Of a stretch of DNA of 64,000 nt, positions 9,395 through 20,801 are shown piece after piece; the first letter of the stretch is position 1; each line of letters begins with the position of its first letter. Source of the DNA: Pyropia haitanensis (taxonomy: Eukaryota; Rhodophyta; Bangiophyceae; Bangiales; Bangiaceae); contig SDUX01000003.1 in assembly GCA_008729055.1 (NCBI GenBank), positions 62,001 through 126,000 of the forward strand, given 5' to 3'. Below the pieces are notes generated by a model. It ran no database searches. It worked only from the letters and a program-made list of their open reading frames with translations, and was not told the DNA's origin. Made by a program: the position numbers and the translations under genes.

Positions 9395-10243
9395 TCAAAA
9401 CTTATGTATTTGGTATACCGACCGGACTCCCCTCTCCCGTTCCTTTCGCAGGTATATACCGTCGTCACATGAGACGGTACGCGAACTGCGAACGGGCCTG
9501 AGCGACGGTCGCCGCCGTTGCTCCTGGGGGGGCCTGAAGGCGGGCGCCACCCTCCCCTTCCTCGGTGAAAAGAGGGGGGTGGGGCGGGATGGCGGGTGCT
9601 GCTGAGCCCCCACCACCGCGGCGCCGTCCGTGCAGCCCCCGTCCTTGGGGCCGCCGTCGGTACCCCCGCTCGGATCGGCGGCGCTCGCGCCAATGCTACC
9701 ATCTTCGGCTGCGGCAAAACCGCCGCCGCCGCCGGAGGCGGAGGTCACCGCCGAGCCGTTGCCGGCGGTAGCGGCGACGGCGCCGCCGCAGAATGGAGTT
9801 GGCCCCCTCCGCCGGCTTACCCCCTCCCGGTCCCTCCCCCCCCCCCCCAACCCCGCCGCCGCCGCCGCCGCCACCAGCTTCCCACCCCTCCCCCCCAACA
9901 GAGCTACGACGGCGGCAAGCGTGTCGGCGACGCGGGCCTCCACCTTGAGCGTCGCAAGCCCGTCGGCGCGGGTGCGGCCATAGTTGAGGAGCGCCACCCC
10001 CCCCCCCGCCGCCGCCGCCCGCACCAGCAGCCCGTACGCCGAGTAGACGGTAAAGGAGCTGCCGACGCCCAGCACCCCACCGCCCGCGTCGACCGCCGCC
10101 GCCGCCGCGGCACGGACGGCCGGGTCGAGGGAGCCACCAAAAAATACTAGGTCGGGCGCCCGCTCCGCCGACCCGCACGAGCCGCAGGGGGCCATGACAA
10201 AGGACCCCACCGCCGCGGGGGGGAGGTCCGCGTCCCCGTCGGG

Positions 10244-10321
<78 letters not shown>

Positions 10322-11113
10322 GGGCGGCGGCGCCCGCATCGACGCCGCCACGGGGGGCCACCCGGGGTTGAGGCGCGCCAGGTCCGCCTGCAGGTCCGCT
10401 CGGCTACTGCGGTCGCCACAGTCCATGCACACCACCCGATGGACAGAGCCGTGCAGCTCGACGACGCGGGCGGCGTCCTCCACCGCCGCTCCCGCGGTGG
10501 CGGTCGTGGCGGTGGCGGCGGCGGCGGTGGTGATGGCGGCGGCGGCGGCGGCAGCGTCGAGCAACCCGTCGACGTTTTGGGTGACCTGCGCGGGCGTGAC
10601 TAGCCCGCCCGGCAGCGCCGCGAGCGCCACCGCCGCGTCGTGGCCGGCGGTCGGCGCCGCCGCGGCGGTGCGCGGGTAGCCGACAAAGGAGCGCGCCCAG
10701 TAGCGGCGGCGGGTGGTGGCGGACGCGGCAAACGCGTCGGCGGTCATGGGCGACGGCGGGGGGGCGGTGCCGTCGAGAACGGCAGGCGACCGACCGTGGT
10801 CGCGGTAGCAGGGGATGCCCGAAGCGGTGGAGAGGCCGGCGCCGCTGAGGAGCGTGACGGGCGCGTGGGTGGTGATAAAGTTGGCCAACGCGTCCACGTC
10901 ACGGGGGGAGGGGGGGGGGATGTGGTCGAGCCGGGGGGGGGGGGAGGGGCGCCGCGGAGAGAAGGGGGGGGAGAGGGGGGGGGGGACGGGGGGGGGGGTC
11001 CACCGGAGGGGCGCGCCGGGGGGAGCGCCCCGCGCCGCCGCCGCCGTCGACGACAGCCACCGCCGATGGGCGACGGCGGCGACGGCGGCGCGGGTCGGGG
11101 CGGCGGCGGCCAT
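9395..11113 (-). CDS. SIRT4-like class II sirtuin, probably organellar
   Basis: The protein has 572 residues from the ATG at 11113. An Ala/Arg/Ser-rich N-terminus suggests an organelle-targeting peptide. Sirtuin core: GAGLSTASGIP (about 91-101), TQNVDGLLD (178-186), catalytic His in ELHGSVHR (221), zinc pairs C229/C232 and C310/C313, PDLVFFGGSL, GVGSSFTVYS and NYGRTRADGLATL. The pattern LNPGW...PDGDADL is specific to SIRT4-type class II enzymes (NAD-dependent deacylase/ADP-ribosyltransferase). A run of about 22 Thr sits between the two zinc Cys pairs. After about residue 410 the protein becomes Gly/Ala-rich and unlike the family. The last about 34 codons lie inside the Harbinger element (ending at 9498), so the native C-terminus has been replaced or extended. 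Confidence 0.88.
10249..10313. repeat. (GTC)n trinucleotide tract inside the sirtuin gene
   Basis: About 21 uninterrupted GTC units on plus encode poly-Thr (ACG codons) on the coding strand. The tract lies in the variable loop between the two zinc-binding Cys pairs, a position where insertion is structurally tolerable. Perfect purity suggests length polymorphism. Confidence 0.95.
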
Positions 11114-11175
11114 GGCCAGGCGACCGCGATGGCAGGGAAGAGGGGCGGGGGGGGGATGGCAGGGAAGAGGGGCGG

Positions 11176-11206
<31 letters not shown>

Positions 11207-14008
11207 GGGGCGGTTTCCCCGTGCGAGCCATGGGCCAGTGGAGAGTGGCGAGGCAGGGGGGGGGGGGGCGGCGACGCGGCAACGTCAAGGGCGGGGGATG
11301 GAGGGGAGGCGCCGGCGGCGGCGGCAGCCAGCCGCACCGGCCACCTCCCGCGGCGCGCCCGCCGGGTGCCGCCCCCAAGGGGAAGCGGGAGGGGAGAGGA
11401 GGAGGGGCGACGACGACCGGCCGCGTCCTCGTCAGCGGCTGCAGCTGCTGGAGGGGCCGCGGCCAGCGGCTTGTCCAGATGTGCACCGCCACGTGTTCCG
11501 GCCACACAGCACGGTCTCAACAGCACAGATAACATATAGGCAAGGGAGGCTCCGCCACCAGTCTTCAAAATACCCCACGTAAGGATAGTCATGACGGCAG
11601 CCGCACACACTCGCCAGCAGGACGTTGCCGGCGCCCAAGGGAATGGAGACGGCGCGCCGCGGCGGGCCCACTGGTCGGCATTGGCGACTGCGGCAGAGGT
11701 GATCGCTGCGTCCGCCCGCCGTCCCGGCGAAGCCGCTGCCGAAGTTCTCAACTCCGCCCTCCGCCTCGGCGGCGGTCGGCGAGGGCGTCGGCGGTGGCCG
11801 ACAGAGGCTTGTGTGGCGACGACGGTCAACGCCCGAGGGCGCCGGCGCGAGTGCCCACCGCAAAGAAGCCGCCCGGTGGGCGACCGCCACGGACAGGGCG
11901 TGCCGGTCGGTGACGGCGGCGGGAACTGTGGTGGCGGCCAGCAACAGGGGGGACGGGTGGGTCATTGCAGTGGATGCCGAGGTGGGCGAGGAGGACGGGG
12001 GTGGCGGGGGAGAGCGGGTGGGGGTGGGGGTGGCGCCCGTGGGGGGGGGGCGCCCGCCGCGGTGGCGGCCGCGACGGCGGCGACGGCGGCGACAACGGCG
12101 GCGGCCGCGTCGACGGCAGACACGCGCGGCGGGGCGGTGGCGACCGCCGGCCGCGTCCTGAGGCCGGCGGCGGTGGCGGTGGCGATCGCGGGGAGGCGCG
12201 GCGCGGCGGCGGCCACCGCCGCCGCAATGGCGGCGGTCGACACCCTCGGCGTGGCGCGGCGCGGCGCTGACGGCGCCACGGCCGCGGCGGCCGCGCGGCC
12301 GACGCGGGCGCCGGCCGGCGCGTCGCGTGCCGCGGCCGCCGCTGCCGCCGCCGTGGCGAGCGCGGGCAGGCCCGCCCGGGGGGTGGTCGTGACCTCCCCT
12401 CATACCTCGGGAGGTATGCAAGGTCATCCGGTGGCGGGCGTCCCCACAAGCGCGCTCCCCTTCTCCTTTCCCCGCCCCAACCACTGCCGGGCTGGCGGCG
12501 GCCGCGGAGGCGCTGCCGTGGATGGCCCTCCCACCCCCCACCCTGCCGCTAGTGTCACACTACCCGACGACGTGATCGTCTTTGCCACACATGCATACTT
12601 GCATACAGCCGTCGCCGTCGCTGCGGGAGCGCTATTGTCGACCGCATGTGTGCGCGCGGGGAGGCGGCGCGAAAACAAACGGGACAAAAAAATAGCAACA
12701 CCGTACTGCCCAGCGTGTGCCTCGTGCCGCCACGTGGTCACCGGATCTCGCCCAGCCTCGCTGCGGCGAGAGGGCTCCATGTCGCTGACAGTTGCGTTGC
12801 TGACAGCTGCCGCTCCTCCATCGCCCACAGCGGGGCGGGACCGCGATCGCCTAGACCCCGAGAGTGGGGACCAATGGGGATCGTCGGCCGCCCTACCCCT
12901 CCCCGACGCAGCCAATCGTTGGCTCCCGGCACCCCCTTTGATACGAGAGGACCAAGGGGCGACGGCGGTGCGTGGCCGCGCCACGACACCCCCACCCTCG
13001 TGGGGGAGGGCGGCCCCGGCTTTGGCGCCAGCGCTGCGGGTGGGCGTGGGCGGGACGGGGCACGGCAGGCACCCTTCCAAATGCGCCGTCCCGGCCACGG
13101 CGGGGAGACGGGTCGGCTGCCGCTGCCTCGCTCCCCCTTCCCCCCACCCATCCTTCCCGTTGCGACGCAAGACCGGGGCCGCCGCCTCGACGGCTGACCT
13201 GGTGCCGGCGCCGGCGACACCACCCGCCCCGCCCCCCCCCCGCGACACGGCCGCACCCGTGGCGGCACCCCCCCCCCCCTCCTCCTGCGCGGCGGGTCGG
13301 GATTGGCAGCCCCGCGGTCGGCGGTGCCGCCTTGCCGACGCGTTCCGTCCCCCCCCCCCCCCCCGGCCGGCCGCGCCACGGCGTCGCCGCCGTGCCCGAC
13401 GACGCCATCGCCGTCGTCCCGCGTGCGCCCGGTGTCCTTGTCCGCCTCCCCTCCCGCTCCCCCTCCCCTGGTCGCCCCGCGTCACACCCCCATCCCCGTG
13501 GTCTGTCTGCCGACCGTGTGGGCGGCGGCCACCGCGTGGGCGGCCCCGCGATTGCCCCCTGCCCCCTCCCGCCCTCCTTTGCGGTGGGTGGCGGCACCGC
13601 GGCGTCCCCCCTGCTTCTCGTCCACCCCACCCCTTCCTTACCAGGCACCGTGTTTGCCGGAGCATCGGCGGCGGCAGCGTTGGGGGGCGGCGTCGGCGTT
13701 GGCGGACGGAACGACCTGTGCGGCGGGAGCGAGAGCGGGTGGGGGTGACCGACCCCCCCCCTGTGGGGAGGCTGCACCCTTCGTCTCCGTCGCCGGCTGC
13801 TCGTGGCCGGGGGCGCCACCGGCCCGCGTGCCGCCCTCGGGTTCCCACCTCCCGCCTCCCTGCCGCCGCGGTCGTGGGCGGGCGGACAGGCGATACCTTG
13901 CCCATCCGGCCCGCTTCGCCCCCTCTCCCCCCCTTCTGAACCTGCCCTTTCTTTCCTCCCCCGGCTCCTCGCCCCTCCCCCCCCTCCTGCGCGCGGCGTC
14001 GCCCACCG
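11114..14008. other. No confirmed gene; G-run-rich sequence
   Basis: Around 10900-11280, and especially 11169-11200, there are long G runs on plus. Large open frames exist on both strands (11591-13939 plus, 11432-12541 minus, and others) because stop codons are rare at this GC content. All are Arg/Pro/Ala/Gly-rich with no family motif. An Ala-rich segment at 12050-12400 could code on either strand. I cannot decide whether a real gene lies here; it may be untranslated sequence of the sirtuin and Hook-like genes. Confidence 0.4.
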
Positions 14009-14419
14009 ATGAGCGACGCACACGGCCGCAACGCGGGAGGCGGCACCCACTGGCACCAGGACCACCGGCCGCTGGATCGGGAGCTCGACGCGGCCGCCGC
14101 GCCGTCGTGGGCGGATCTCTCCCCGCCGGTGCCGGGGGGGGGCGGTGGACACGGAGGGGGCGGCGGAGGAAACGGGGGGAGGGGGGCGGCCCGCCCGGCT
14201 GGCTGGTCATCGGGGGGAGGGGTTGGGGGCGACGCTGCTGCCGCGTTTGCCGACGCGCCGGGGCTGCTGGTGTTGCCGCCGCTGCCGCGGCCGCCGCGGG
14301 ACGACGCGGCCGTTGACGCTGCTGGCGGGGGGGGGGCGCCCGCGCCGGCCACCGGCGCGGCGGCGTCGGCCACGCCGCTCGGTGGCCCCTCCCCGTCCCC
14401 GCCGCCGCCCCTAGGGGCC

Positions 14420-14487
<68 letters not shown>

Positions 14488-17400
14488 TACCGCGAGAGCC
14501 GGCACCGCCGCCAACGCCGGCGCCGCCACCGACGCTGCCGCCGCCGTCCCCACCGCCCCCACCGCCGACGGTGTCGCCTCCACCGGCACCCCCCGCCCCC
14601 TCCCCCCTCCCGACGGCGACGACGCCGAAGTTTTCCTCCCCGCCGCCGAGGCCAAGGCCCTCTTCACCGCCACCGCGATGCTCGCAGACGTGCCCGAACT
14701 CGACGCCCTCTCCCGCTGGCTCGCCGTCCTCCGCGCGTCGCGCGGGGCGGACCTGTCGCCGACGGACGTGGACCTCCGCAACGGGGTCGCGCTAGCCGAG
14801 GCGTTGGGCGTGATTGCGCCCGCGCTGCTGCCGCCGTCGGCGGTGCAGCGCGACGCGGCGGCGCCGTCGTCGGTGGGGGAGGCGAATTTGAAGCTGGTGC
14901 GCGCGGCGCTCGCGGCGTTTCCGTGGGGGGTGGAGGGCGACGAGGACGAGGGGGGGGAGGGGGGGGGGGGGAGAGGGCGGGCAGAGGGGGGGGCAAGGAG
15001 GAGGGGGGTGCTGACGGCGGCGGCGACGGCGGCGGCGGCGGCGATGACGGGGGGGGTGTGGCGCGGGCGGCGGCTGGCGACGCGGACGCGGACGCGGCAG
15101 CGGCGCCGGCCGCGCACGGGTCGGGGGTGGACTGGTCGGCGGTGACGGCGTGGGACCTGGGCGGCTACGTCCTTGCCGCCGCGTGCCACTGTGAGGAGAA
15201 GGACGTGTTTATCGGGCAGCTGCTGGCGTTTGAGGAGGCGGACCAGAACCTGCTCGACGGCGTTGTCAAGCGGGCGGTACGTTTGGGGGGTCTCTCCGGG
15301 AGGGGGGGGGAGGCGGCAGGGCGGTGGGGTCACGCCGCGGTGCGGTGGGGGTGGGGTGGGGAATTGGCGGCGGGGGAGGGGGAGGGCGAGGGCGGGCAAA
15401 AGAAAGGCGGGAGGGTGTGTGGGCGGCGCCGGGGGGGTGCGTGGGAAGCACCTATGGGGGGCGATGGGAAGCACCTCTGGGGGGGGATGGGCCACTCCTG
15501 CGGGGTACTCGTTTGGGGGGGCTGGGGGGGGTGGGGGGGCACGGCGCTGTTGCTGGGGTTTGCAGCTGAAGCGATTTTCCGTCGCGCTGTCTGCGTTCCG
15601 CGTGGGAGCCCGTTGCTGACAGACGCCCCGTGATCCCATGCCCCTCTGCGGTGGCCGTGAGGAGATCCGCCCCTCCACTTGGGCCACGCCCTCTCCCGTC
15701 CTGGTGCCCGTCGCTCCTCTGTTCGCCGCTGCCTGTCGGGTCCTGCCCGGCACTTGGCCCGTCTGGCTTGCCATCCTACCCCTCTTATTTGTGTTTCCTT
15801 GCTTGTCTTCGCTTCTGCTCCCTTTCTCCCTTTCCACCTCCTCTCCACCCAACACCCCCGCCGCTGCCACCTTCCCCTTTTTCGCGGACGCAGTTTAGCC
15901 GCCTGGGCATCTCCTTCCGGGACGAGGAGGGCGAAGCCGCCGCCGCCGCCGCTGCTGCCGCCGCCGCGGCCGACGGTGACGGCGGTGGGGGTGCCGCGGT
16001 GGGAGGTGTCGGCGACAGCCCCGGCGCGGTTGGCATGACCGCCTCCCCGGGGGAACCGTCTGGGGGTGTCCCCGACGGGGGGGACAGTTTTGCCTCCACC
16101 TCCCCAGTCGGCGGTGGCGGTGGCGGTGGTGGTGGTGGTGGCGGTGCCCGCAAGGACGGTCCGGACGATGGCGCGGCGGGGGAGGTGGTGTGGCCGGCGG
16201 CCGCGGGCGGCGCCGACGGGGGTGGTGGCGGCGGCGGCGTCGGCGACGGTGGTGGTGCCGACGTGGCCGACGCGGCTGACGCGGGCGGCCTCCCATCGCC
16301 ACCCCCGCCGTCGACGCCACCGCTGTCGGCCACCGCACACGCAGTTGCTGACGCACCCGCCGTGGCCGCCGTCGATGATGACGCGCCCGCCGAGGGGGCT
16401 GACGACGACGTGCCTGCCGCTACCGCCGATGACGACGTGGCGGTGCGGGGTGCCAAGGCGGACGCTGGCGGCTTGTCGTCGGACAGGTCCGCCAAGGCGG
16501 CCGCACCGGCCGCGGCACCGTCGGCCGTGACGGCGGCGGAGGCCGACGAGGGGGCGTTGCTCGTGCGGGCCAACGGCCAAACGGACGCCCCCGCCGCCCA
16601 AGTGGTGGCAGCGGATTCGGCGGCGCCAGCCGCCCCGGCCAGTCGAGACGCGTTGCCACCGACGGTCGACGACGACACGGGCGCCGCGGCAGCGACGGCG
16701 GCGGCAGTGGCGGCCGCCGCTGCCGTCGGCGGCGACGGCGGCGCGGGCGATGATGGTACCTCCCCCTGCGCGCGGCGGGTCATTGAGGCGATTGAGGCCA
16801 AGATTGCGTCGTCGGCCGCGGCGGAGGCGTCGTCGCCACCCCCCTGCACTGCCGCCGCCGCCGGCGTCGACACTGCGGCGGGCGCGGTCCCCCGTAGCAC
16901 CCCTTCCGGGTCATCGTTGGTGACGGGCGGGTCCGTGGCGGACGCGTCGGGACCGCCAGTGGCGGCGACTCTCACGGCCGAGGGGGAGCCCGACGACGCG
17001 GCCGCCCCACCCCCCCCCCTCGCGCCACTCCCCGCCAAGGGCGACGAGACCGGCGGGATGGGGGCGGGGGCGGTGGCAGGGGAGGCGCCCCCGCCCTCGC
17101 CGCCCCCCCCCACCCCCCCGCGCCTCCCGTGGCGGACGTGGCGGCGCTGACCGCGGCGCTCGCGTCGAGCCGGGCGGCCCTCGCCGCCCGCGAAGCAGAG
17201 ATTGCCGACTGGAGCGACCAGACGCACGCCCTCGAGGCGCTTGTCAGCGAGTACGAGGCGGCGGCGGCGGCGGGCAAGGCCGCCGCCGCCGCCGCCACCG
17301 CCGAGCGCGACGCGCTCGCGGCGGAGCTCGCGTCGCTCCGCGCATCACCCGGTGAGGCGGGGGGGGGCGGTGCCACCGACACGGCGGCCGCTGCTGGCGC

Positions 17401-18286
17401 CGCTGCCGCCCCGCCGCGGCCGCCCGCGACGCCCGTCAAGGCAGCGGCGGCGTCGACGGGGGTGACCACCGGCCGCCCATCCTCTGCTGGCGCCAGCGGC
17501 TCCGCCGGCACCACCGCCGGCACGACTACCACCCCCGGAGCCGCCCGCGCGGGTGGCGCTGCGGGGGCCCCTCGGACATCCCTGGCTCCCCCGACGTCGG
17601 GCGGCGGCGGCCCGTCGTCCCGCGAGGCGGCACGGGAGCGCGCGGCGCTGCGGTCGGCGCTGGAAGCCCAAAAGCGCGAGGCGGTCAGCCTCCGCCGTCA
17701 GCTGGCCGAGGCCACCCGCCGGGCGGCGCTGCTCGAAAAGCAGGTGGCGCGGCCACCGTCGGCGGCCGCCGCCGCTGCTGCCGCCGCCGCCGCCGCTGCT
17801 GCCGTGGCCGCAGCAAGTGGCGGTGGCGGTGGCGGCGGGGGGGTGCGCCCGGGCGTCGCCCCCCCGGGCCGCCGGTTTGTGGCGCCCCGGCGGCTGTGGT
17901 CGGCGGGCGGCGCGCCGCGGCCCGGCGGCACGGCGGCGGCGGCGTCGACAGCGGCGGGGGGGGGGGCGGCGTCGGCGGGTGGGGGAGCCAAGAAGGACGG
18001 CGGGGGGGCGGGCAAGGCCGCAGCCGCCACCGCCCCGTCGACGGGGGCGGCCAAGGCAACGGGCGGCGGCGGCAGCAGCAAGGGCGCGCCCGGCAAGGTG
18101 GCCAAGGCGGCCGCCGCGGGGGCCAAGGCCGGCGGTGGTGGTGGCGGTGGCGGCGGCGGCGGCGGCATTGGCCCGCCGCCGGGCGGTCGTGCGCCCCCGG
18201 CAGGCGGCCGCGCCGCTGCGGCTGCGGCCGCCGCCAAGGCCGCCGTACCCGCGGCGGCGGCGGCGGCGGCGGTGCGCGGCAAGTGA
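14009..18286 (+). CDS. Hook-like protein: N-terminal Hook (CH-like) domain and coiled coil
   Basis: The start is the ATG at 14009. After an Ala/Gly/Pro-rich leader, 14640-14930 encodes LDALSRWLAVLR, RNGVALAEALGVIAP and ANLKLVRAAL. 15127-15276 encodes VDWSAVTAWDLGGYVLAAAC, HCEEKDVFIGQLLAFEEADQ and NLLDGVVK, as in the Hook domain (helices 1-8 of a CH-like fold). An intron at 15277-15893 joins this to FSRLGISFRDEEG. A long Ala/Asp-rich linker follows, then coiled coil at 17130-17340 (LASSRAALAAREAEIADWSD) and 17620-17750 (LRSALEAQKREAVSLRRQLA), ending in a basic Gly/Ala/Lys-rich tail. Hook proteins link cargo to microtubule motors. Conserved parts lie in three frames: breaks fall within 14940-15120 and near 17090-17120, both rich in G or C runs, so they are either short introns or run-length errors. 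Confidence 0.65.
15277..15893 (+). other. Intron of the Hook-like gene (617 bp)
   Basis: Donor gcg|GTACGT at 15277; pyrimidine-rich 3' part and acceptor GACGCAG| ending at 15893. It is phase 0 on both sides and joins GVVKRA to FSRLGISF. The interior has several in-frame stops. Confidence 0.7.
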
Positions 18287-19061
18287 GCTGCGTGCAGCGG
18301 GTGGCGGGGTCGGGACGGCGTTGGTGGCGGCGGGGGGGGGGGGGGGGGGGGGGGTGCGGGGTACGCCGTGGGCGCCGCTGGGGTGACTGGCGTTGGAATA
18401 GGCGGCGGGAGGCGGCGGGTGGTGCGCCGGGCTTGCTGGGTGGCGTGCCGGGGGCATCTCCACGTGGGGGTGCGGGGGTATGGTGGGGTCGAGGGGACTC
18501 GCGGCGGGCACTGTACGTACCCTCCGCCGCCGCGGGCCCTCTTTTTGTTTTTTTTCCGTTGCGTTTTTTTTCGTCTGCATGGGTGTGTGCGCGGCGGGGG
18601 CGGGCGGGCGCGCCTGCTGTCAGTGTGCGTTTCTCTTTTCCCTTTTTTTTTTTTCTTGCTTCTCTGGCTTGGACGCCGCCGCGCGGGGACATGGCACAGC
18701 GCGACCGGGCGGCCGTGGCCACTGCGGCACGGCCCACCGCGTGGGATGGGCGGTCGGCGGTCCCCGTGGCACGGCGCAGCGTACACGCGCGGGCGCCGGC
18801 GCGGCGACCAGACGTGATGCGGGCGGGGGCGCGGGTGGGAAGGACGCCGGTGGTGGCGGCCGTCGCGTACCCACGCGGGGTGCGTCACCCGCCATGTGGC
18901 AGGCTTGTGGGGACGGGGGGGGGGGGGTGGTGGCGGCGGCGGCGACGGCGAGGCCGCGCCCGCCCCTCCATCCCGCCCCCGCCCTCCCGCGCGGCTACCC
19001 CTCTCTTCCCCTCCGTTCCCCCCCCCCCCCCCCCCCGGCTCTCTCCCGCACGCTCCCCCTC
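18287..19061. other. Intergenic region with a long G run and T tracts
   Basis: It lies between the converging Hook-like (+) and oxidoreductase (-) genes, so it holds both 3' ends. There is an uninterrupted run of more than 20 G near 18331-18353, T tracts at 18541-18570 and 18645-18656, and a C run near 19020-19036. No coding motif is seen. Confidence 0.7.
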
Positions 19062-20114
19062 TCACGGATAGACCACCTCCACGGGCGCCGCCTGGCGGGA
19101 GCTGGCGACAAGCGCCTCGGCTACCGCCGTCGCCTCAATCCCGTCGGCGAGCGACGGGAACTGCCCCGGCGCGCCCACGCCCGCCGCGGCGGCGGCGGCC
19201 GGGATGCCCTCTGGGGCGGTGACGAGCGCGGCAAAGGCGTCCATCTCGGCGGCAAACGCGGCGCGGAAGCGGTCGGGGAAGGCGGGCGCCACGTCGGTGG
19301 TGGCCCCGCCCTTGGCAATCGTCACGAGCGGCGTCTCTTTTAGCTCCCCCACCGCGAGCGTGCCGCGCGCGCAGACCAGCTCGGACGTGACGTTGTAGCC
19401 ATAGTGGAGGGCGCGCGACAGGTGGACCGTCGCGAGGGCGCCCCCCTCCAGCTCGAGCGTCGCGACGCACACGTCCGCGTCGCCCAGCTCCTTGAGCCGC
19501 GGGTACACCAGCGCGTCGGTGAGCGCGTAGACGCGGCGGATGCGGGCGCCGAGGAGCCACCGCGCCAGGTCGATGTCGTGCACCGCCAGGTCCAGCAGCA
19601 TCGCGTTGTTGGACGACTCGCGCTGGTACTTTTCGGGGTACGCCGGGTCCCCCGACGTGCACTTGAGCACGAGCGGCGCGCCCAGGTCGCCCGCCCGCAC
19701 CGCCGCGGCGGCGGCGGCGTAGCCCGTGTCCCAGCGGCGCATAAAGCCGGACATGAAGCGGACGCCGGCCGCGTCGACGGCGGCGGCGGCGGGGAGGATG
19801 TCGGCAACGGCGTAGCCGAGGGGCTTTTCCGAAAAGATGTGCTTGCCCGCCCGCGCCGCCGCCTTGATCAGCGCCGGGTGCGACGCGGGGGGGGTGGCGA
19901 TGACCACGCCCGCCACGTCGGGCGAGGCGAGCGCGTCGTCGTAGGAGCCAAAGTGGGTGGGCGCGTGGAGGTCCGCCGCGACGGCGGCGGCGTGCGGGCG
20001 GCGGGAGGACGCGACGGAGAGGTCCACGCCGGGCACGCGCGCCAGGTTGCGCGCGTGGATGAGGCCCATCTCGCCCAGGCCGAGCACGCAGATGGTCGCA
20101 CGCCGGGCGGCCAT
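19062..20114 (-). CDS. Gfo/Idh/MocA-family NAD(P)-dependent oxidoreductase (inositol dehydrogenase-like)
   Basis: The protein has 350 residues from the ATG at 20114, a typical length for the family and without the long low-complexity inserts of its neighbours. The N-terminal Rossmann fold has VLGLGEMGLIHARNLA (GxGxxG at 11-16). The signature EKPLG is at 96-100, with the conserved Lys97. The C-terminal half has DLAVHDIDLARWLLG (Asp175/His179) in the substrate site, the arrangement of myo-/scyllo-inositol 2-dehydrogenases. It probably oxidises a polyol or sugar with NAD(P); the substrate cannot be read from sequence. No signal peptide is apparent, so it is probably cytosolic. No intron is needed. 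Confidence 0.92.
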   Translation of the reverse strand: MAARRATICVLGLGEMGLIHARNLARVPGVDLSVASSRRPHAAAVAADLHAPTHFGSYDDALASPDVAGVVIATPPASHPALIKAAARAGKHIFSEKPLGYAVADILPAAAAVDAAGVRFMSGFMRRWDTGYAAAAAAVRAGDLGAPLVLKCTSGDPAYPEKYQRESSNNAMLLDLAVHDIDLARWLLGARIRRVYALTDALVYPRLKELGDADVCVATLELEGGALATVHLSRALHYGYNVTSELVCARGTLAVGELKETPLVTIAKGGATTDVAPAFPDRFRAAFAAEMDAFAALVTAPEGIPAAAAAAGVGAPGQFPSLADGIEATAVAEALVASSRQAAPVEVVYP

Positions 20115-20801
20115 GGTGATGGCCCACGCCAGGGGGCGGCAACCGGGTCGAGGAGGAACAAGCGGGGAGACCAAATCGGATGGAGCGGAGGGTCCAAGCG
20201 CAGGGAGGAGGGGGGAGGGAGGAGGGAGAAGGGGTGGTAGGGGGCGGGGGAGAGGCCTCGTCACCCTGGCAAAGTAGGTGTCACGGGCGGCAAAGATCCG
20301 GGCGGCGCCAGTGGGGGGGGTGCGAGTGTGGCGCACCGAGATGGGCGCGCCTCCAGAGGCGCGAGGCGATCGCGGCGGCGCGGGCCGCCACCCTGATCCA
20401 TCGTCTTCCTCAGACCTCCGCTCTTCCACGTGAAAAGTGCAGAGTCCCCATTTCACTCAATCACCCTTTAAGGATTCTTATCGTTGGCGTAGTTCCGATG
20501 CGTGTTTGTGCAGTTCTCGTAGTTGTGGATTGCATTCTGGGTATCCGAGTAATTGTGGATATTGCGTACTGATGATGTCCGTGGCCGCTGTGCGTGGCGC
20601 GCGCGGCGCGCGCCAAACACGCGCCCCCTCGACGCGCCGCCCAAGAAGGACCGCGCCGTCGCCGACGTCCCGCTGCCAGTGGCCGTTGGGTGGGGGGGGG
20701 GGGGGGGTGGCGGGGTTCGCGTCGCCGCCGGGTTTTTCCTGTGGTCCCGGCTGCGAGAGGCCTTGCGCCGCCGCGGTGGCAGTGGCGGCGGCGGCGTGGC
20801 C
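20115..20801. other. Divergent intergenic region
   Basis: It lies between the divergent oxidoreductase (-) and PAF1-like (+) genes and should contain both promoters. A local AT-richer patch at 20440-20580 (tcacccTTTAAGGATTCTTA and nearby) stands out and could be promoter sequence. Frames continue open upstream of the chosen PAF1 start but with no conserved motif. Confidence 0.5.

Larger units (their letters stand above)
6148..9498. mobile_element. Complete PIF/Harbinger DNA transposon (3351 bp)
   Basis: The left terminus is GGCCCTTTCGCAGTT; the right terminus read in reverse is GGCCCGTTCGCAGTT. A 3-bp TGA duplication flanks it at 6145-6147 and 9499-9501. Subterminal GACGGTATATAC occurs in inverted orientation near 6173-6184 and 9451-9465. 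Inside are the two genes expected of this superfamily, convergently arranged: a DNA-binding ORF1 on plus and a DDE transposase on minus. Both read through, so the copy may still be competent. The usual TSD of the superfamily is TWA; TGA is a close variant and also flanks the 661-bp MITE. Confidence 0.88.

Noticed and set aside
12424..15870. 1148-codon minus-strand open frame
   Set aside because: It lies antisense to the Hook-like gene and is Pro/Arg/Ala-rich without motifs; stop codons are simply rare at this GC content.
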